DNA of 64,000 bases from Nitrospira sp. (GTDB lineage: Bacteria > Nitrospirota > Nitrospiria > Nitrospirales > Nitrospiraceae), in NCBI GenBank assembly GCA_005116955.1, contig SWDI01000001.1, forward strand, positions 38,981-102,980. Direction: 5' to 3'. Under the pieces are notes generated by a model that was not told the origin of the DNA, did not search any database, and was given only the letters and a program-made list of their open reading frames with translations. This document shows, piece by piece, positions 1-9,166 of this stretch; the stretch's first letter is position 1; each line of letters opens with the position of its first letter. A program made the translations under genes and the position numbers.

Positions 1-281
1 GAGAGGATCGTTCCCATCTCAGATTCAGGAAGTGAGTCAGCCTGGCCTCTGAGTTGAATCATCAACACCACGGGCCAGGCAAAGCTTTCCAGGCCGAGCA
101 ACAAGGTAGACCAAGCCCATAGTCCCGTGATCGACTCCGCCATGAACCATAAAAACAGCCCTACGCTCAGGGCCCATCCAACTACGAGGGCTGGCGCGAC
201 AGTCCCCCCCCAGATGAGCCAGAACCCGATGGCAGTCACGAGGGTCCCCAGAGACAGATTGAGCACTATCATGATGGGCAT
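1..281 (-). CDS. Hydrophobic membrane protein, 3' end cut by window edge
   Basis: An open frame runs leftwards from ATG at 281 to the window edge without a stop. It encodes about 93 residues with roughly three hydrophobic, tryptophan-rich segments (starts MPIMIVLNLSLG, later FWLIWGG and LFLWFMAE). The composition is typical of an integral inner-membrane protein. An in-frame stop lies shortly upstream of the ATG, and no clear Shine-Dalgarno is visible. The gene lies 82 bp downstream of the receiver gene on the same strand, so it could be the last member of that signalling cluster. I do not recognise the family and the C-terminus is not in view. Confidence 0.5.
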   Translation of the reverse strand, partial: MPIMIVLNLSLGTLVTAIGFWLIWGGTVAPALVVGWALSVGLFLWFMAESITGLWAWSTLLLGLESFAWPVVLMIQLRGQADSLPESEMGTIL

Positions 282-363
282 GATCCAGGCATGGCAGGCA
301 AAGTCTGACGGGACCTTGGCCTGATGTCAATGTGAAGCGCGTTGAGCGTACCCGGCGAGTTCT

Positions 364-735
364 CTAGACGGTCAGTTCAGCAGCTACCGTATCGAGGAGG
401 ACGTTCAGCTCGAATGGCTTGTGAAGCGTCCGCCTGGCTCCAAACATCTTTGCAACATCCAATAAATCGAGGACGCCGATCGTATCACTTGCCCCTGTCA
501 TCGCAATCACACGCGTATCGGGAAACTCCCGGCGAAGCGTCATGATGGCCTCAAGCCCATCTTGGTCTGGCATGAGAAGATCCATGATGACAAGATCCGC
601 CGATTTAGCCCTATACCGCTCCACTCCCTCTTTCCCATTAGAGGCCTCTTCGACCTCGTACCCAGCCTGCTCCAAGGTTTCTCGGATGAGCTGACGAACT
701 TGGTCTTGATCATCAACCACGAGGACTGACGGCAT
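364..735 (-). CDS. Single-domain response regulator (CheY-like receiver)
   Basis: A 123-residue protein consisting only of a receiver domain. It starts MPSVLVVDDQDQ, has the acidic pair DD, the phospho-acceptor Asp in LVIMDLLMPDQDG, the switch Thr region (VIAMTGAS) and the conserved Lys in LHKPFE. There is no output domain, so it probably acts by protein-protein contact or as a phosphorelay intermediate. The ATG at 735 is chosen because the receiver fold begins right there; the frame stays open further upstream but codes for nothing recognisable. The start overlaps the 3' end of the hybrid kinase by 23 bp, indicating translational coupling and a functional partnership. Confidence 0.85.
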   Translation of the reverse strand: MPSVLVVDDQDQVRQLIRETLEQAGYEVEEASNGKEGVERYRAKSADLVIMDLLMPDQDGLEAIMTLRREFPDTRVIAMTGASDTIGVLDLLDVAKMFGARRTLHKPFELNVLLDTVAAELTV

Positions 736-2857
736 CCGACACCTCAATCGATATTCTTGATGGTTCTGGGCCAGAGTTGGCCGGCGCACCCGTAGTTTCG
801 GAATACGTGGGAGACTGGGCCAAGGCCCGACGGATAGCATACGCCAACTCATGCAACGTGAGCGGTTTGAGGAGGCATTCCGTCATGCCCTGCGAAGAGA
901 CGTCGTCCATCCCAGGTGCACCATGTGACCCGCTGCAGAGAATGACGGAGAGATCTGGGCGAAGTTTCCGACATTCTCGTGCTAGACGATCCCCACTCAT
1001 GCCAGGCATCATCCGATCGGTCATTAGCAAGTCGAACCGTGTGGGCTCAACTTGAAAGATCTCCAAGGCTTCTACGGCTGTTCTACAGACTACTGGATGG
1101 TAGCCAAGAGATGTCAGCACCTCTCTTCCCAAACGGGCCACGGCGTCTTCGTCATCGACGAATAAGATACATTCGTGTCCATGAGGAAGGGGATCATCCT
1201 GTTGAATCGTTGATGGGGCACAAGCCCCGAGAACAGGGAGGTAGGCCGATACGGTCGCACTGGTGCCAATGTGGCTCTCAACCGCCAAGATACCGCCATG
1301 CGCCGAGACGGTGTCGTAAACGACCGCGAGTCCCACACCCTGTTCCTCGCTGACGGTCTTGGATGTCGCAAGCGAGTCGACCAATCGACTGATGCTCTGG
1401 GGGTCTAAGCCCTCGCCCGTATTCCGGGCACTCAAGCAGACATACCTTCCAGCAGGGAGTCGACCGGAGGGCATGATTTGATCCGTAGCAAACTCCCTGT
1501 TCTGAAGCTGAACATCGAGGACTCCTCCCGTCTTCTGCATCGCACGGACGGCGTGATCGACCAGATGGAAAATCATCTCATGCATCTGCATGGCATTGGC
1601 CGAAATCGGGTTGGTCGCATGCGCAATCTGCGTTCTGAGTTCAACCCACAGGGGGATTGTGGGACGAAGGAACCTGAGGGATTCTTTTACCAAGGAGTGG
1701 AGTAACAATGGACATCGACCGTGGTCGTTCTGCCCACCGAAGGCCAGCAACTGTTGGATCAGTTCACGAGATTTTTGGGCCGCCGCCACCACTTGCCCGA
1801 CATGGCGATGCGACTTCGCCTCAGCCGGAATCAACGGAAGCGCCAACTCACTGAAGCCGAGCACGGCCGTGAGATCATTATTCAACTCGTGAGCGATACC
1901 GCCGGCAAACGCGCCGATCACCTCCATCCGTGCTGACTCACGCCAACGAGCCTGAACGTTTTTACGATCGGTCACATTGACGACCGTCCCGAGCGTACGG
2001 ACCGGTTGCCTCGATGAACCATCGCCATCAAACGACGTCAGAGAACGAAGACGGATGTGTCGCATGGCACCGTCTGGCCTGATGAGACGGTACTCAATCT
2101 CATGCAGGCCATTGCCTGTCATAGCACGGGCTCGTTGTACCGTAGAGACCACGCGGTCCCGATCATCGGGATGAACGAGTTCAAGGTAACGCTGCCAAGA
2201 AGCTGGCTCATCGGTACCGACGCCGGAGATATCCCGCAGGATCGGTGACCAAGAGAGAGAATCTGTCCGGTGATCATGCTCAAAGAACCCAACCTGCCCG
2301 ACCTGCACGGCAAGATCAAGTCGCGCCTCGCTATCCCGAAGCGCCTGTTCGACCTGCCGACGCGCGGCGATAGCTTCGCCCTGGGTCTTCTCAGGCGCTT
2401 CGGTGATCTGCCCAAATTGTGATACTTCGCTCATCGTCCAAACAACCGACGTCACCCGACCCAGGCGGTCTTTCAACGGGGACAGCGAGACATCACTCCA
2501 AAATGAGGTGCCGCGCTTGCGGTAATGACAGATCCGCACACGACACGCCCATCCATCTTGGAGAGCCATCGCGAGCTTTTCCATTGAGGCCCGATCTGTA
2601 TCCGGCCCAGTCAAGATCGACGTCGTTTGACCGATCACTTCCTGCTCGGCATAGCCGGTCAGTACCAGGAAGGCTGGATTGACATAGACGATGGGATGAT
2701 GGGACACCCTTGCATCCGTCACGAGCACACTACAATTCGCCGCCGTGATGACGGTTGAATTCAGAATGTTCTCTTGGCGTTGTCGAAGCAGTATCCAAAG
2801 AACACAACTAAGAGACAGGAGCAACCCTAGGAAGAGACCAGCAACCATACGGGACAA
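713..2857 (-). CDS. Hybrid PAS histidine kinase with C-terminal receiver; degenerate ATPase motifs
   Basis: A 714-residue protein. Order: N-terminal membrane segment (about residues 5-25), a LOV-like PAS domain (about 40-150) without the photoactive Cys (GQTTSILT where LOV has GRNCRFLQ), a second PAS/PAC (about 180-300), a dimerisation/phosphoacceptor segment with His in IAHELNNDLT, an ATPase-like domain and a receiver with Asp in LMTDRMMPGMSG. The ATPase motifs are eroded: the N-box reads HLVDHAVRAM (Asn to His), G1 reads NTGEGL (Asp to Asn), the F-box reads VDSLATSK, and G2 reads EQGVGLA. It may therefore be a weak kinase, a phosphatase or a scaffold. It is followed by an overlapping receiver gene and preceded by another kinase/regulator pair on the same strand. 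Confidence 0.85.
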   Translation of the reverse strand: MSRMVAGLFLGLLLSLSCVLWILLRQRQENILNSTVITAANCSVLVTDARVSHHPIVYVNPAFLVLTGYAEQEVIGQTTSILTGPDTDRASMEKLAMALQDGWACRVRICHYRKRGTSFWSDVSLSPLKDRLGRVTSVVWTMSEVSQFGQITEAPEKTQGEAIAARRQVEQALRDSEARLDLAVQVGQVGFFEHDHRTDSLSWSPILRDISGVGTDEPASWQRYLELVHPDDRDRVVSTVQRARAMTGNGLHEIEYRLIRPDGAMRHIRLRSLTSFDGDGSSRQPVRTLGTVVNVTDRKNVQARWRESARMEVIGAFAGGIAHELNNDLTAVLGFSELALPLIPAEAKSHRHVGQVVAAAQKSRELIQQLLAFGGQNDHGRCPLLLHSLVKESLRFLRPTIPLWVELRTQIAHATNPISANAMQMHEMIFHLVDHAVRAMQKTGGVLDVQLQNREFATDQIMPSGRLPAGRYVCLSARNTGEGLDPQSISRLVDSLATSKTVSEEQGVGLAVVYDTVSAHGGILAVESHIGTSATVSAYLPVLGACAPSTIQQDDPLPHGHECILFVDDEDAVARLGREVLTSLGYHPVVCRTAVEALEIFQVEPTRFDLLMTDRMMPGMSGDRLARECRKLRPDLSVILCSGSHGAPGMDDVSSQGMTECLLKPLTLHELAYAIRRALAQSPTYSETTGAPANSGPEPSRISIEVSDAVSPRG

Positions 2858-3004
2858 CCTCCCCGTGTGTGCACGCGGAGTAGTTACGTATACTAATAAT
2901 TTGATGCTACACTACATGAAGCGCGAGTAGAATGCCCAGGGATGAAGGATAGCTGCAAAACTATTTTTTTGCACCTAAAAGCAGTAGATCCGAATGTTGG
3001 TCGC

Positions 3005-3661
3005 TCATCCTTGACGTTTCACAAAAAAGGCAGCCGCTTGCGCACGCCGGGTGATGCGAAGCTTTTGAAAGACGTTTGCCAAGTAGTTCTTCACGGTCTT
3101 ATCGCTGAGCCCGAGTGCGGCGGCGATTTCCTTGTTGGTCTTTCCCTCGGCAACCAAAGCAACGACTCGTTCTTCCTGAGAGGACAGTTGGTCCGTACCA
3201 GAGGTTGCTGGCAGATCGTGAAGCCCTCTCAGCCACCGCAGAGCCCGTTCCGTCACATGAGAGTCCAAGATCGATTGACCTTTCGCCACAGAGCGGATGG
3301 CTTCGAGCAAGGCGGGTGAATCGATTTCTTTAAGGACATAGCCATGAGCGCCAGCGAGCACGGCAGCGAGCACGGAGTCGTCGTCAGCATAGGACGTCAG
3401 GAAAATGACCCGTGTCCCCGGCAGCGTTCCGAGAATCTCCCGACAGGCATCGATACCGGACCCGTCCGGTAGTCGGACATCCATCAAGATCACGTCGGGC
3501 TTCAACCTCTGCGCTTGCGGGGCGGCTTCCGCCATGGTGCCCGCTTCCCCTACAACCGCGATGCCCTGGGCTTGGCCGAGCACCGTCCGCAGTCCCACGC
3601 GAATCACCTCATGATCATCGACAAGCAGCACTCGAATAGCATGAGTTCTAGTTGTGAGCAT
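3005..3661 (-). CDS. NarL/LuxR-family response regulator
   Basis: A 218-residue transcription regulator. The N-terminal receiver (about 9-125) has VLLVDDHEVIRVGL, phospho-acceptor Asp in LMDVRLPDGSG and Lys in YVLKEID. The C-terminal LuxR-type helix-turn-helix (about 150-215) has the hallmark pattern LSSQEERVVALVAEGKTNKE followed by IAAALGLSDKTVKNYL. The start overlaps the 3' end of the large PAS kinase by 14 bp, so the two are translationally coupled and are almost certainly a cognate pair of the NarX-NarL / DegS-DegU class. The stimulus and regulon cannot be read from the sequence. Confidence 0.92.
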   Translation of the reverse strand: MLTTRTHAIRVLLVDDHEVIRVGLRTVLGQAQGIAVVGEAGTMAEAAPQAQRLKPDVILMDVRLPDGSGIDACREILGTLPGTRVIFLTSYADDDSVLAAVLAGAHGYVLKEIDSPALLEAIRSVAKGQSILDSHVTERALRWLRGLHDLPATSGTDQLSSQEERVVALVAEGKTNKEIAAALGLSDKTVKNYLANVFQKLRITRRAQAAAFFVKRQG

Positions 3662-6600
3662 AATGAGTATCCTTTGGAAGATCGAGTGAGATCCTCGTCC
3701 CCTTGTCCGGTTTCGACTGGATGGCGAACAAGCCCCTGACTTTTTGAGCCCGTGCCGCCATGTTGACTAATCCATGGCCAACCCCCTGAACTGAACGGGT
3801 ACTAAACCCGATGCCGTCATCCGTCACAGCCAGACGATCAGAGCGGATGAGATCCCGAAGCGAGACGGTAATCTGTTTGGCACGGCTGTGGCGCAATGCA
3901 TTACTCACCCCCTCCCGTACGATGTTGATGATATGGAGTGCCTGTTCGGTGGAAAGCCGCCGTGCGGCCTCATCGTCGATTCTGACCCGGCATCTGGTGG
4001 AAGAGGAGATAGACATCGTTTCGACCATAGTCCGCAGGGCGGTCGAAAAGTCTCCACCCTGCAATACTTGAGATTCGAGACCGGCAATGAAATTCCTGAC
4101 TTCCGTCATGACCTGGTTGAGCTGCCCAATGGCGTGATCCAGTGTCGCCATGAACTTCTTCGCCACAGGATCGCGTCGCTTCCTGATCAGTGGCTTACAC
4201 GCTTCTAACCCAAGTCCAACAGCATAGAGGGATTGGAGAATACCATCGTGGAGATCCTGGCTAATCCGCTCTCGTTCTTGAAGTGCGGCGCTCAAATCTC
4301 GTTCACGTTGTACGAGGATCTCCTCCATCCGTTTGCACTCCGTGATATCCGTCGCGGCACCCAGCACCATGTGAACCTGTCCTTGATCGTCGTAAATCGG
4401 CCGCTTGACCGTCTGTAACCAGCGCGTCTTTCCCTCAGCATCGGTCAGCCTTTCCTCCGGGATGAACCGATCCCTCCCGGAATAGATCACCTCAAGATCG
4501 TTCCGCCGAAAGAACTCCACCTCTTCGGCATTTGCATTGAAGTCGGAATCCGCTTTCCCGATCAACTCTTCTACCGTCGTACCATACCAATCGGCCACGG
4601 CCTTGTTGGCCACCGTAAAACGACCGTCGCGATCCTTGGCAAAGATGAGGTCGGGATCGGTGTCGATGACTTGTCGCAAGAATGTATGGGAGCGACGGAG
4701 CTCGGCTTCAGCCCGTTTACGTTCTCCGATGTCCCGCAAGATCATGCAGGCGTACTCTTTCCCTTCATGCTGCAGATAATTGACGGTCACATCCGTCTGC
4801 AAGACGAGTCCACTTCGTGACCAAAACTTCGCATCGAATGTCAACGCTCCCTGCTGTTTGAGATTCTTCCAATGAGTCACCCACCGCTCTACGGGGAAAT
4901 CTGGGTCAATATCATGGACCGTCATGCCCAGCAGTTGCTCACGTGAGTACTCCAACATTCGGCATGCGGTATCATTGACACTGAATATTCGAGCGTTCGG
5001 GTCTAACCACAAGATCGCCTCGACGGCCTGATCCACGGAAAACTGGGTCAACCGAAGCGCTTTTTCCAAGCGCTTGCTCTCGGTAATATCGTCGCCAACC
5101 GTCACACTGCATTGCTTGCCGTTTAACTCAATCAGTTCCGAGGACAGAAGGATCTGGCGGATTTCCCCGTCTCCCCTCCGCATGGTCACTTCCATGTTGC
5201 GCACTGACCCGACACTCTTCAACTGTTCGACAAAGCGGGCCCGTTCCTCCGCCAAAGGCCAGAGTCCTATTTCCAACGTAGTGTGCCCCAAGCCATCTTC
5301 TTTGCGATATCCCAACAGCTGACAGGCGGCATCATTGGCGTCCACCACGAGACCAGAGTCCAACTCGCTAATGACGACCGGATGGGGACTGGCTTGGAAC
5401 GCCTTGGCAAAACGCTCTTCGCTCCTGCGAAGCGCTTCTTCGGCTTGCTTGCGATCCGTGATGTCATTAGCGACGGTCACGATACAGAGCGTTCCGTTGA
5501 GCTCCGCGAGATCAGCGGAGGCCAGAAGGTAGCGCGATGCACCCGATTTCATCTTTAAAACAAACTCCATGTTGCGCACCGGCTGCCCAGCTTTCAAGCG
5601 CTCGATGACCTGCGCTCTATCCTCGAGATTCGGCCAGATACCTAGCATCAACGTAGTGTTTCCGATCACTTCCTCTCGACGAAACCCGAACAGCTCAAGA
5701 CAGGCATCGTTCACCTCAATACATCGGCCCGTTGCTGCCTCCGTGATTCCGATCGGATGAGGACTTGTTCGGAAGGCTTTGGAGAATCGTTCTTCGCTTT
5801 CTCGAAGGGCTCCCCCCGCATGCCTGCGCTCGGTGATATCGTCGCACACGATCAGTGCCAATGATTCTCCAACCTCGCGTTGCAGCACACGCACAAACTC
5901 ATGTACCCACAACACAGTGCCATCGCCTCGCACCTTGCGGAATTCCCATTGTGCGACTCCTTCAGGATGACGAAAGAATGCTTCCATCTTGGCACAGATG
6001 CACTCTCGGTCTGCTTCGAAGATGATAGCCTCCACCGACTTCCCGACAAGATCCTCGACGCGATAGCCCAAGTACCGCGCGCCGTACTCGTTGACTGACC
6101 TGATGATTCCCTTTCCGTCCACGGTGAAATACATGGAGGGAGTTTCATCATAGAGAGTCCTGTATCGTTCCTCGCTCTGGCTCAGAGCGTCCAGAGCCGA
6201 CCGACGATCCATCTCACCGCCGAGCCACCGCGCCATGAGTTGTATGAAATCCCGTTCGGAATAGGTAAACGGTTTCTGCCGGGGTTCGACACTCGCAAAA
6301 CACAGGGTCCCGTAGGTGCGCTCCTGTCCGTTCATCGCTGTCCCGATGTACGATTCCAACTTCAGCGCGGCGTAGGCTGGGTGCTGCTGCCATTCCGGAG
6401 AAGCACCGGCATGCTCGAAACTCAACGTCCCGTTCTGGCGAAGGGCCTCGCTGCAGTACGTCTTGCTCAGAGCTACGCGCATGCCCGGATGGAACGCCAT
6501 GCCGAGCGCATGTACTTGCCCCACCTCCAACTCGTCGCCCCGGACAAAGGTCTCCATCCCGATCGGCAGGTCGAAGAAGCGGCACCCGAGCTGAAGCAAC

Positions 6601-7919
6601 GCTTCAACCCGCTCCTTGAACGAGTGGCCCTGCGCCGACGAAATATCGTGGAGCGCGCGAATTGCCTGCCGGCTTTTCCAGAGAGCCTGTTCCGCCTGTT
6701 TACGCTCGGTAATATCGGAGAACAAGCCGATGATGGCAGGCTTCCCGTTCCACGTAATCCGAGCTGCCTCGACCTGGACCGGAATTGGTGTGCCGTCCAT
6801 CTTCAGATAGATTCGCTCCGCACTATGAACGGACATTCCGCCGCTCAGCAGGCGTTTCACATTCTCCCTAACTTCTTGATGATAGTCCGGATGGATGAAT
6901 TGAAAGGTCGGCCGGTCCAGAATTTCCTGCGCAGCATTCGCTCCCAGGAGGACAGTGCCCGTGTGGTTGATGTAAGCGGTTCGTCCTTCACTAAAGACGA
7001 AGACACCCGATGGTGAAAGCTCGACCAACGTCCTGTACCATTCTTCACTCTCCCGTACCGACTCCTCCATCCACTTGCGATCAGTAATATCGGTATGTGA
7101 TCCGAGGAGACGAATCTGTCGGCCATCTGCCTCTGTGACAAACGAGGCTCGTGCTTCAATCCATCTATACTCCCCATCCTTGTGCTTCAGCCGAAATTCC
7201 TGGCGATAGTCTCCTTCGCGACGAGATACGTAGTCTCGTACGTAGGCCATCGCCGCATCACGATCCTCTGGGTGCAGAAGCGTCATCCATGCCTCAAAAG
7301 AATCTCGAATCTCCGCCGACCCGTATCCCAGCTGGCATTTCCATTCCTCGGAAAAGACCACGTCGTTCGTTTCCGTGTTCCATTCCCAGAGTCCAGTCCC
7401 TGACGCACGGAGGGCCTGTCGGAGTCTTTCTCGCGAAGTCCGAAGCATCGCCTCCGTACGCTTACCATCGGTAATGTCCAAGGCCGTCCCGGACATACGA
7501 AGAGGTTGACCGCCGCTATCACGCACGACCTCGCCGCAACAATGAATCGTCCGTACTTCACCATCGGGACGAACGATTCGGCATTCCATGTCGTAGGCTG
7601 CGGCCCCTGCCAACGCATCATCGATCGACGCCAGCACCCGATCATGATCGTCCGGCAGTACCGCCGACACAAAGCTGTCGAAGGTGATCGCTCGCGCTCG
7701 AGGTTCATAGCCGAAGATCCGGTAGAGTTCGTCGGACCATTCCACCTCGCCACTTGCGATGTCCCAATTCCAACTCCCCAGGTGAGCAAGAGCTTGTGCG
7801 ACCTCGAAGTGACGAGTCTGTTCGCGCAACACTCGATCCCGTTCGGCAAGCTCACGTGCGAGATCAGCAACCTGCCTGCGCAGCAGATCTAATTCATGAC
7901 GGTGACTCGTAGGACTCAT
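3648..7919 (-). CDS. Multi-PAS/GAF sensor histidine kinase, HisKA_3 type
   Basis: A 1423-residue cytoplasmic kinase with no membrane segment. After a short coiled coil come three PAS/PAC units (about 40-155, 165-285, 293-410), a GAF domain (about 425-580), five more PAS units (about 592-710, 722-845, 850-970, 975-1095, 1100-1225), then the HisKA_3 dimerisation domain with the phospho-His in RERISQDLHDGILQSL and a HATPase with N-box EGVSNALRHS, G1 VTDDGIGF and G2 GHGLVNM, all intact. PAS units 5 and 6 are close copies of each other (ERFxKAFxxSPHP, then VRNME). AAGGAG precedes the ATG with good spacing. The next gene is the overlapping LuxR-type regulator. Eight PAS plus one GAF suggests integration of several redox, gas or small-molecule inputs; ligands are unknown. 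Confidence 0.92.
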   Translation of the reverse strand: MSPTSHRHELDLLRRQVADLARELAERDRVLREQTRHFEVAQALAHLGSWNWDIASGEVEWSDELYRIFGYEPRARAITFDSFVSAVLPDDHDRVLASIDDALAGAAAYDMECRIVRPDGEVRTIHCCGEVVRDSGGQPLRMSGTALDITDGKRTEAMLRTSRERLRQALRASGTGLWEWNTETNDVVFSEEWKCQLGYGSAEIRDSFEAWMTLLHPEDRDAAMAYVRDYVSRREGDYRQEFRLKHKDGEYRWIEARASFVTEADGRQIRLLGSHTDITDRKWMEESVRESEEWYRTLVELSPSGVFVFSEGRTAYINHTGTVLLGANAAQEILDRPTFQFIHPDYHQEVRENVKRLLSGGMSVHSAERIYLKMDGTPIPVQVEAARITWNGKPAIIGLFSDITERKQAEQALWKSRQAIRALHDISSAQGHSFKERVEALLQLGCRFFDLPIGMETFVRGDELEVGQVHALGMAFHPGMRVALSKTYCSEALRQNGTLSFEHAGASPEWQQHPAYAALKLESYIGTAMNGQERTYGTLCFASVEPRQKPFTYSERDFIQLMARWLGGEMDRRSALDALSQSEERYRTLYDETPSMYFTVDGKGIIRSVNEYGARYLGYRVEDLVGKSVEAIIFEADRECICAKMEAFFRHPEGVAQWEFRKVRGDGTVLWVHEFVRVLQREVGESLALIVCDDITERRHAGGALRESEERFSKAFRTSPHPIGITEAATGRCIEVNDACLELFGFRREEVIGNTTLMLGIWPNLEDRAQVIERLKAGQPVRNMEFVLKMKSGASRYLLASADLAELNGTLCIVTVANDITDRKQAEEALRRSEERFAKAFQASPHPVVISELDSGLVVDANDAACQLLGYRKEDGLGHTTLEIGLWPLAEERARFVEQLKSVGSVRNMEVTMRRGDGEIRQILLSSELIELNGKQCSVTVGDDITESKRLEKALRLTQFSVDQAVEAILWLDPNARIFSVNDTACRMLEYSREQLLGMTVHDIDPDFPVERWVTHWKNLKQQGALTFDAKFWSRSGLVLQTDVTVNYLQHEGKEYACMILRDIGERKRAEAELRRSHTFLRQVIDTDPDLIFAKDRDGRFTVANKAVADWYGTTVEELIGKADSDFNANAEEVEFFRRNDLEVIYSGRDRFIPEERLTDAEGKTRWLQTVKRPIYDDQGQVHMVLGAATDITECKRMEEILVQRERDLSAALQERERISQDLHDGILQSLYAVGLGLEACKPLIRKRRDPVAKKFMATLDHAIGQLNQVMTEVRNFIAGLESQVLQGGDFSTALRTMVETMSISSSTRCRVRIDDEAARRLSTEQALHIINIVREGVSNALRHSRAKQITVSLRDLIRSDRLAVTDDGIGFSTRSVQGVGHGLVNMAARAQKVRGLFAIQSKPDKGTRISLDLPKDTHYAHN

Positions 7920-8069
7920 TGATGAGGCTCCTTGCCGCGCGACGCCGACAGTACCTCAACAGCCAGCTCAACTCACAGGAGCGACCATGTCACGTGGCGA
8001 ATGATGATTGATGGTGACGGCCCAGCCTACTGCTTCCTAAGATTAAAGACCTCAAGAGAGGGCTAGTGT

Positions 8070-8083
8070 CCTATGGGAATAGG
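8070..8083. promoter_or_regulatory. Candidate operator: CCTAT-N4-ATAGG inverted repeat
   Basis: The inverted repeat CCTAT GGGA ATAGG lies about 150 bp upstream of the multi-PAS kinase start and is transcribed toward it on the minus strand. NarL/LuxR-type regulators bind short inverted repeats of this kind, so it could be an autoregulatory site for the operon at 3005-7919. This rests only on symmetry and position. Confidence 0.25.
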
Positions 8084-8149
8084 CGAAAGTCTAGATCCAA
8101 ATGGCCCGGAGGCACTAGCTGGAAATCGGAGGGAGCTGCATCGATATGA

Positions 8150-8233
8150 TGGTGCCGAAGGCGGGACTTGAACCCGCACGGCTTTCGCCACACGCCCCTC
8201 AAACGTGCGTGTCTGCCATTCCACCACTTCGGC
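8150..8233 (-). tRNA. tRNA-Leu(GAG)
   Basis: A complete class-II tRNA. Acceptor strand GCCGAAG at the 5' end (8227-8233) pairs with CTTCGGC at the 3' end, followed by discriminator A and an encoded CCA (8150-8152). Anticodon stem CACGT/GCGTG closes loop TTGAGGG, giving anticodon GAG. A long variable arm (TGGCGAAAGCCG) and the T-arm GCGGG-TTCAAGT-CCCGC follow. The dispersed repeat at 8236-8365 abuts its 5' end and must supply or replace its promoter. Confidence 0.95.
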
Positions 8234-8235
8234 AC

Positions 8236-8365
8236 TCAGCAGGATGTTGAAACGAAGCCTACACCTGCGTCTGGCATCTCTCAAACCCTCAACGTACTCA
8301 GAAGTACGCCTCAGGCTTTCGCTCGCTGCGGCCTTGTTGCAGGCTTGTTTGACCATCCTGCATTC
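8236..8365 (-). repeat. Dispersed ~130-bp repeat, copy 1, immediately 5' of tRNA-Leu(GAG)
   Basis: Read on the minus strand this has the modules GCAAGGCCGCAGCGAGCG, then GAGGCGTAC-ttctga-GTACGTTGAGGG (a small hairpin), and ends TTTCAACATCCTG. The same modules occur at 57588-57715 and 59398-59526. Its 3' end stops a few bases before the tRNA 5' end. No reading frame is convincing. It fills most of the 250-bp gap between the tRNA and the HAD phosphatase gene. Confidence 0.75.
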
Positions 8366-8485
8366 TGGCCTCCTGTCAGCATATGAGGGGAAAAGGAGTG
8401 CGCATTATAGAAGTAGGGTAAAATTGTTGTCAATCAACCGGACGTTCGGTAGAATCGGCATCTCATTGTCCTAGGTTGCTCTTTC

Positions 8486-9166
8486 ATGACGCAAACAGAC
8501 GAACAAGGCCTCTCCTCTTCCATTGCAGCGTTTTTTGATGTCGACAATACCATTTTACCTGGTGAAGCGAGTGAAATGAGATTTTTCCGCTGGCTGTGGC
8601 GACGCGGTATCGTCGGGTGGCCTGAAGCTCGTGAGAGCGTGTCGTGGCTCCTGCGACATTTCCCGACATTGTCGCTGCACCCGCTCCGCAAGCGGAAGCT
8701 GTACCTGGCCGGAAAACCTTCGCAAGTGATTCAACCGTTGGGCGAGGAGTTTTGTCGCGAGGAGCTCTGTCCTCGTGTCTCCCCCGCTGCGATGCGGATG
8801 CTCGACGAGCATCGCCGTGCCGGCCACGCCATCGTGTTCGTGACAGGTTCCATCGATTTTCTGATCGCCCCCATCGCGGACGCGCTTCGAGCTGATCGTT
8901 ACTTTGCCACTCAATTGGAGCAGCAGAATGGACTCTATACCGGTTTCCTTGTGCCACCCCTGCCGTATGGGGAGGGGAAACGCCAACTCATTGATCGATT
9001 GTCCCATGAACTGACGTTGGACCTATCCCAATGCTATGCGTACGGGGATAGCCCGGGTGATTTTGACTTGCTCCGTGCCGTGGGGCATCCAACAGTGGTG
9101 AACCCAATTCGTGGCATGGCCTCCATCGCCCGACAGCAGAACTGGCCAATCGTCAAATGGCGATAA
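8486..9166 (+). CDS. HAD-superfamily IB phosphatase (SerB-like hydrolase)
   Basis: A 226-residue HAD hydrolase. Motif I is FFDVDNTI (nucleophile Asp and general acid Asp), motif II is the Thr/Ser in IVFVTGSID, and motif IV is AYGDSPGDFDLL. The layout matches the SerB-like subfamily IB enzymes that dephosphorylate small phosphomonoesters. Substrate specificity is not predictable: phosphoserine, phosphoethanolamine/choline-type or other substrates are all possible. It stands alone, on the strand opposite the upstream tRNA, followed by queE after a 77-bp gap. Confidence 0.85.
   Translation: MTQTDEQGLSSSIAAFFDVDNTILPGEASEMRFFRWLWRRGIVGWPEARESVSWLLRHFPTLSLHPLRKRKLYLAGKPSQVIQPLGEEFCREELCPRVSPAAMRMLDEHRRAGHAIVFVTGSIDFLIAPIADALRADRYFATQLEQQNGLYTGFLVPPLPYGEGKRQLIDRLSHELTLDLSQCYAYGDSPGDFDLLRAVGHPTVVNPIRGMASIARQQNWPIVKWR

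Noticed and set aside
37..330. 97-codon minus-strand frame at the left edge
   Set aside because: His/Arg-rich translation; another minus frame over the same bases gives a coherent membrane protein open at the window edge.
2953..2972. TGCAAAA...TTTTGCA hairpin downstream of the LuxR-type regulator as a terminator
   Set aside because: The 7-bp stem is mostly A/T and lacks a GC-rich core, so stability is too low to call a terminator.
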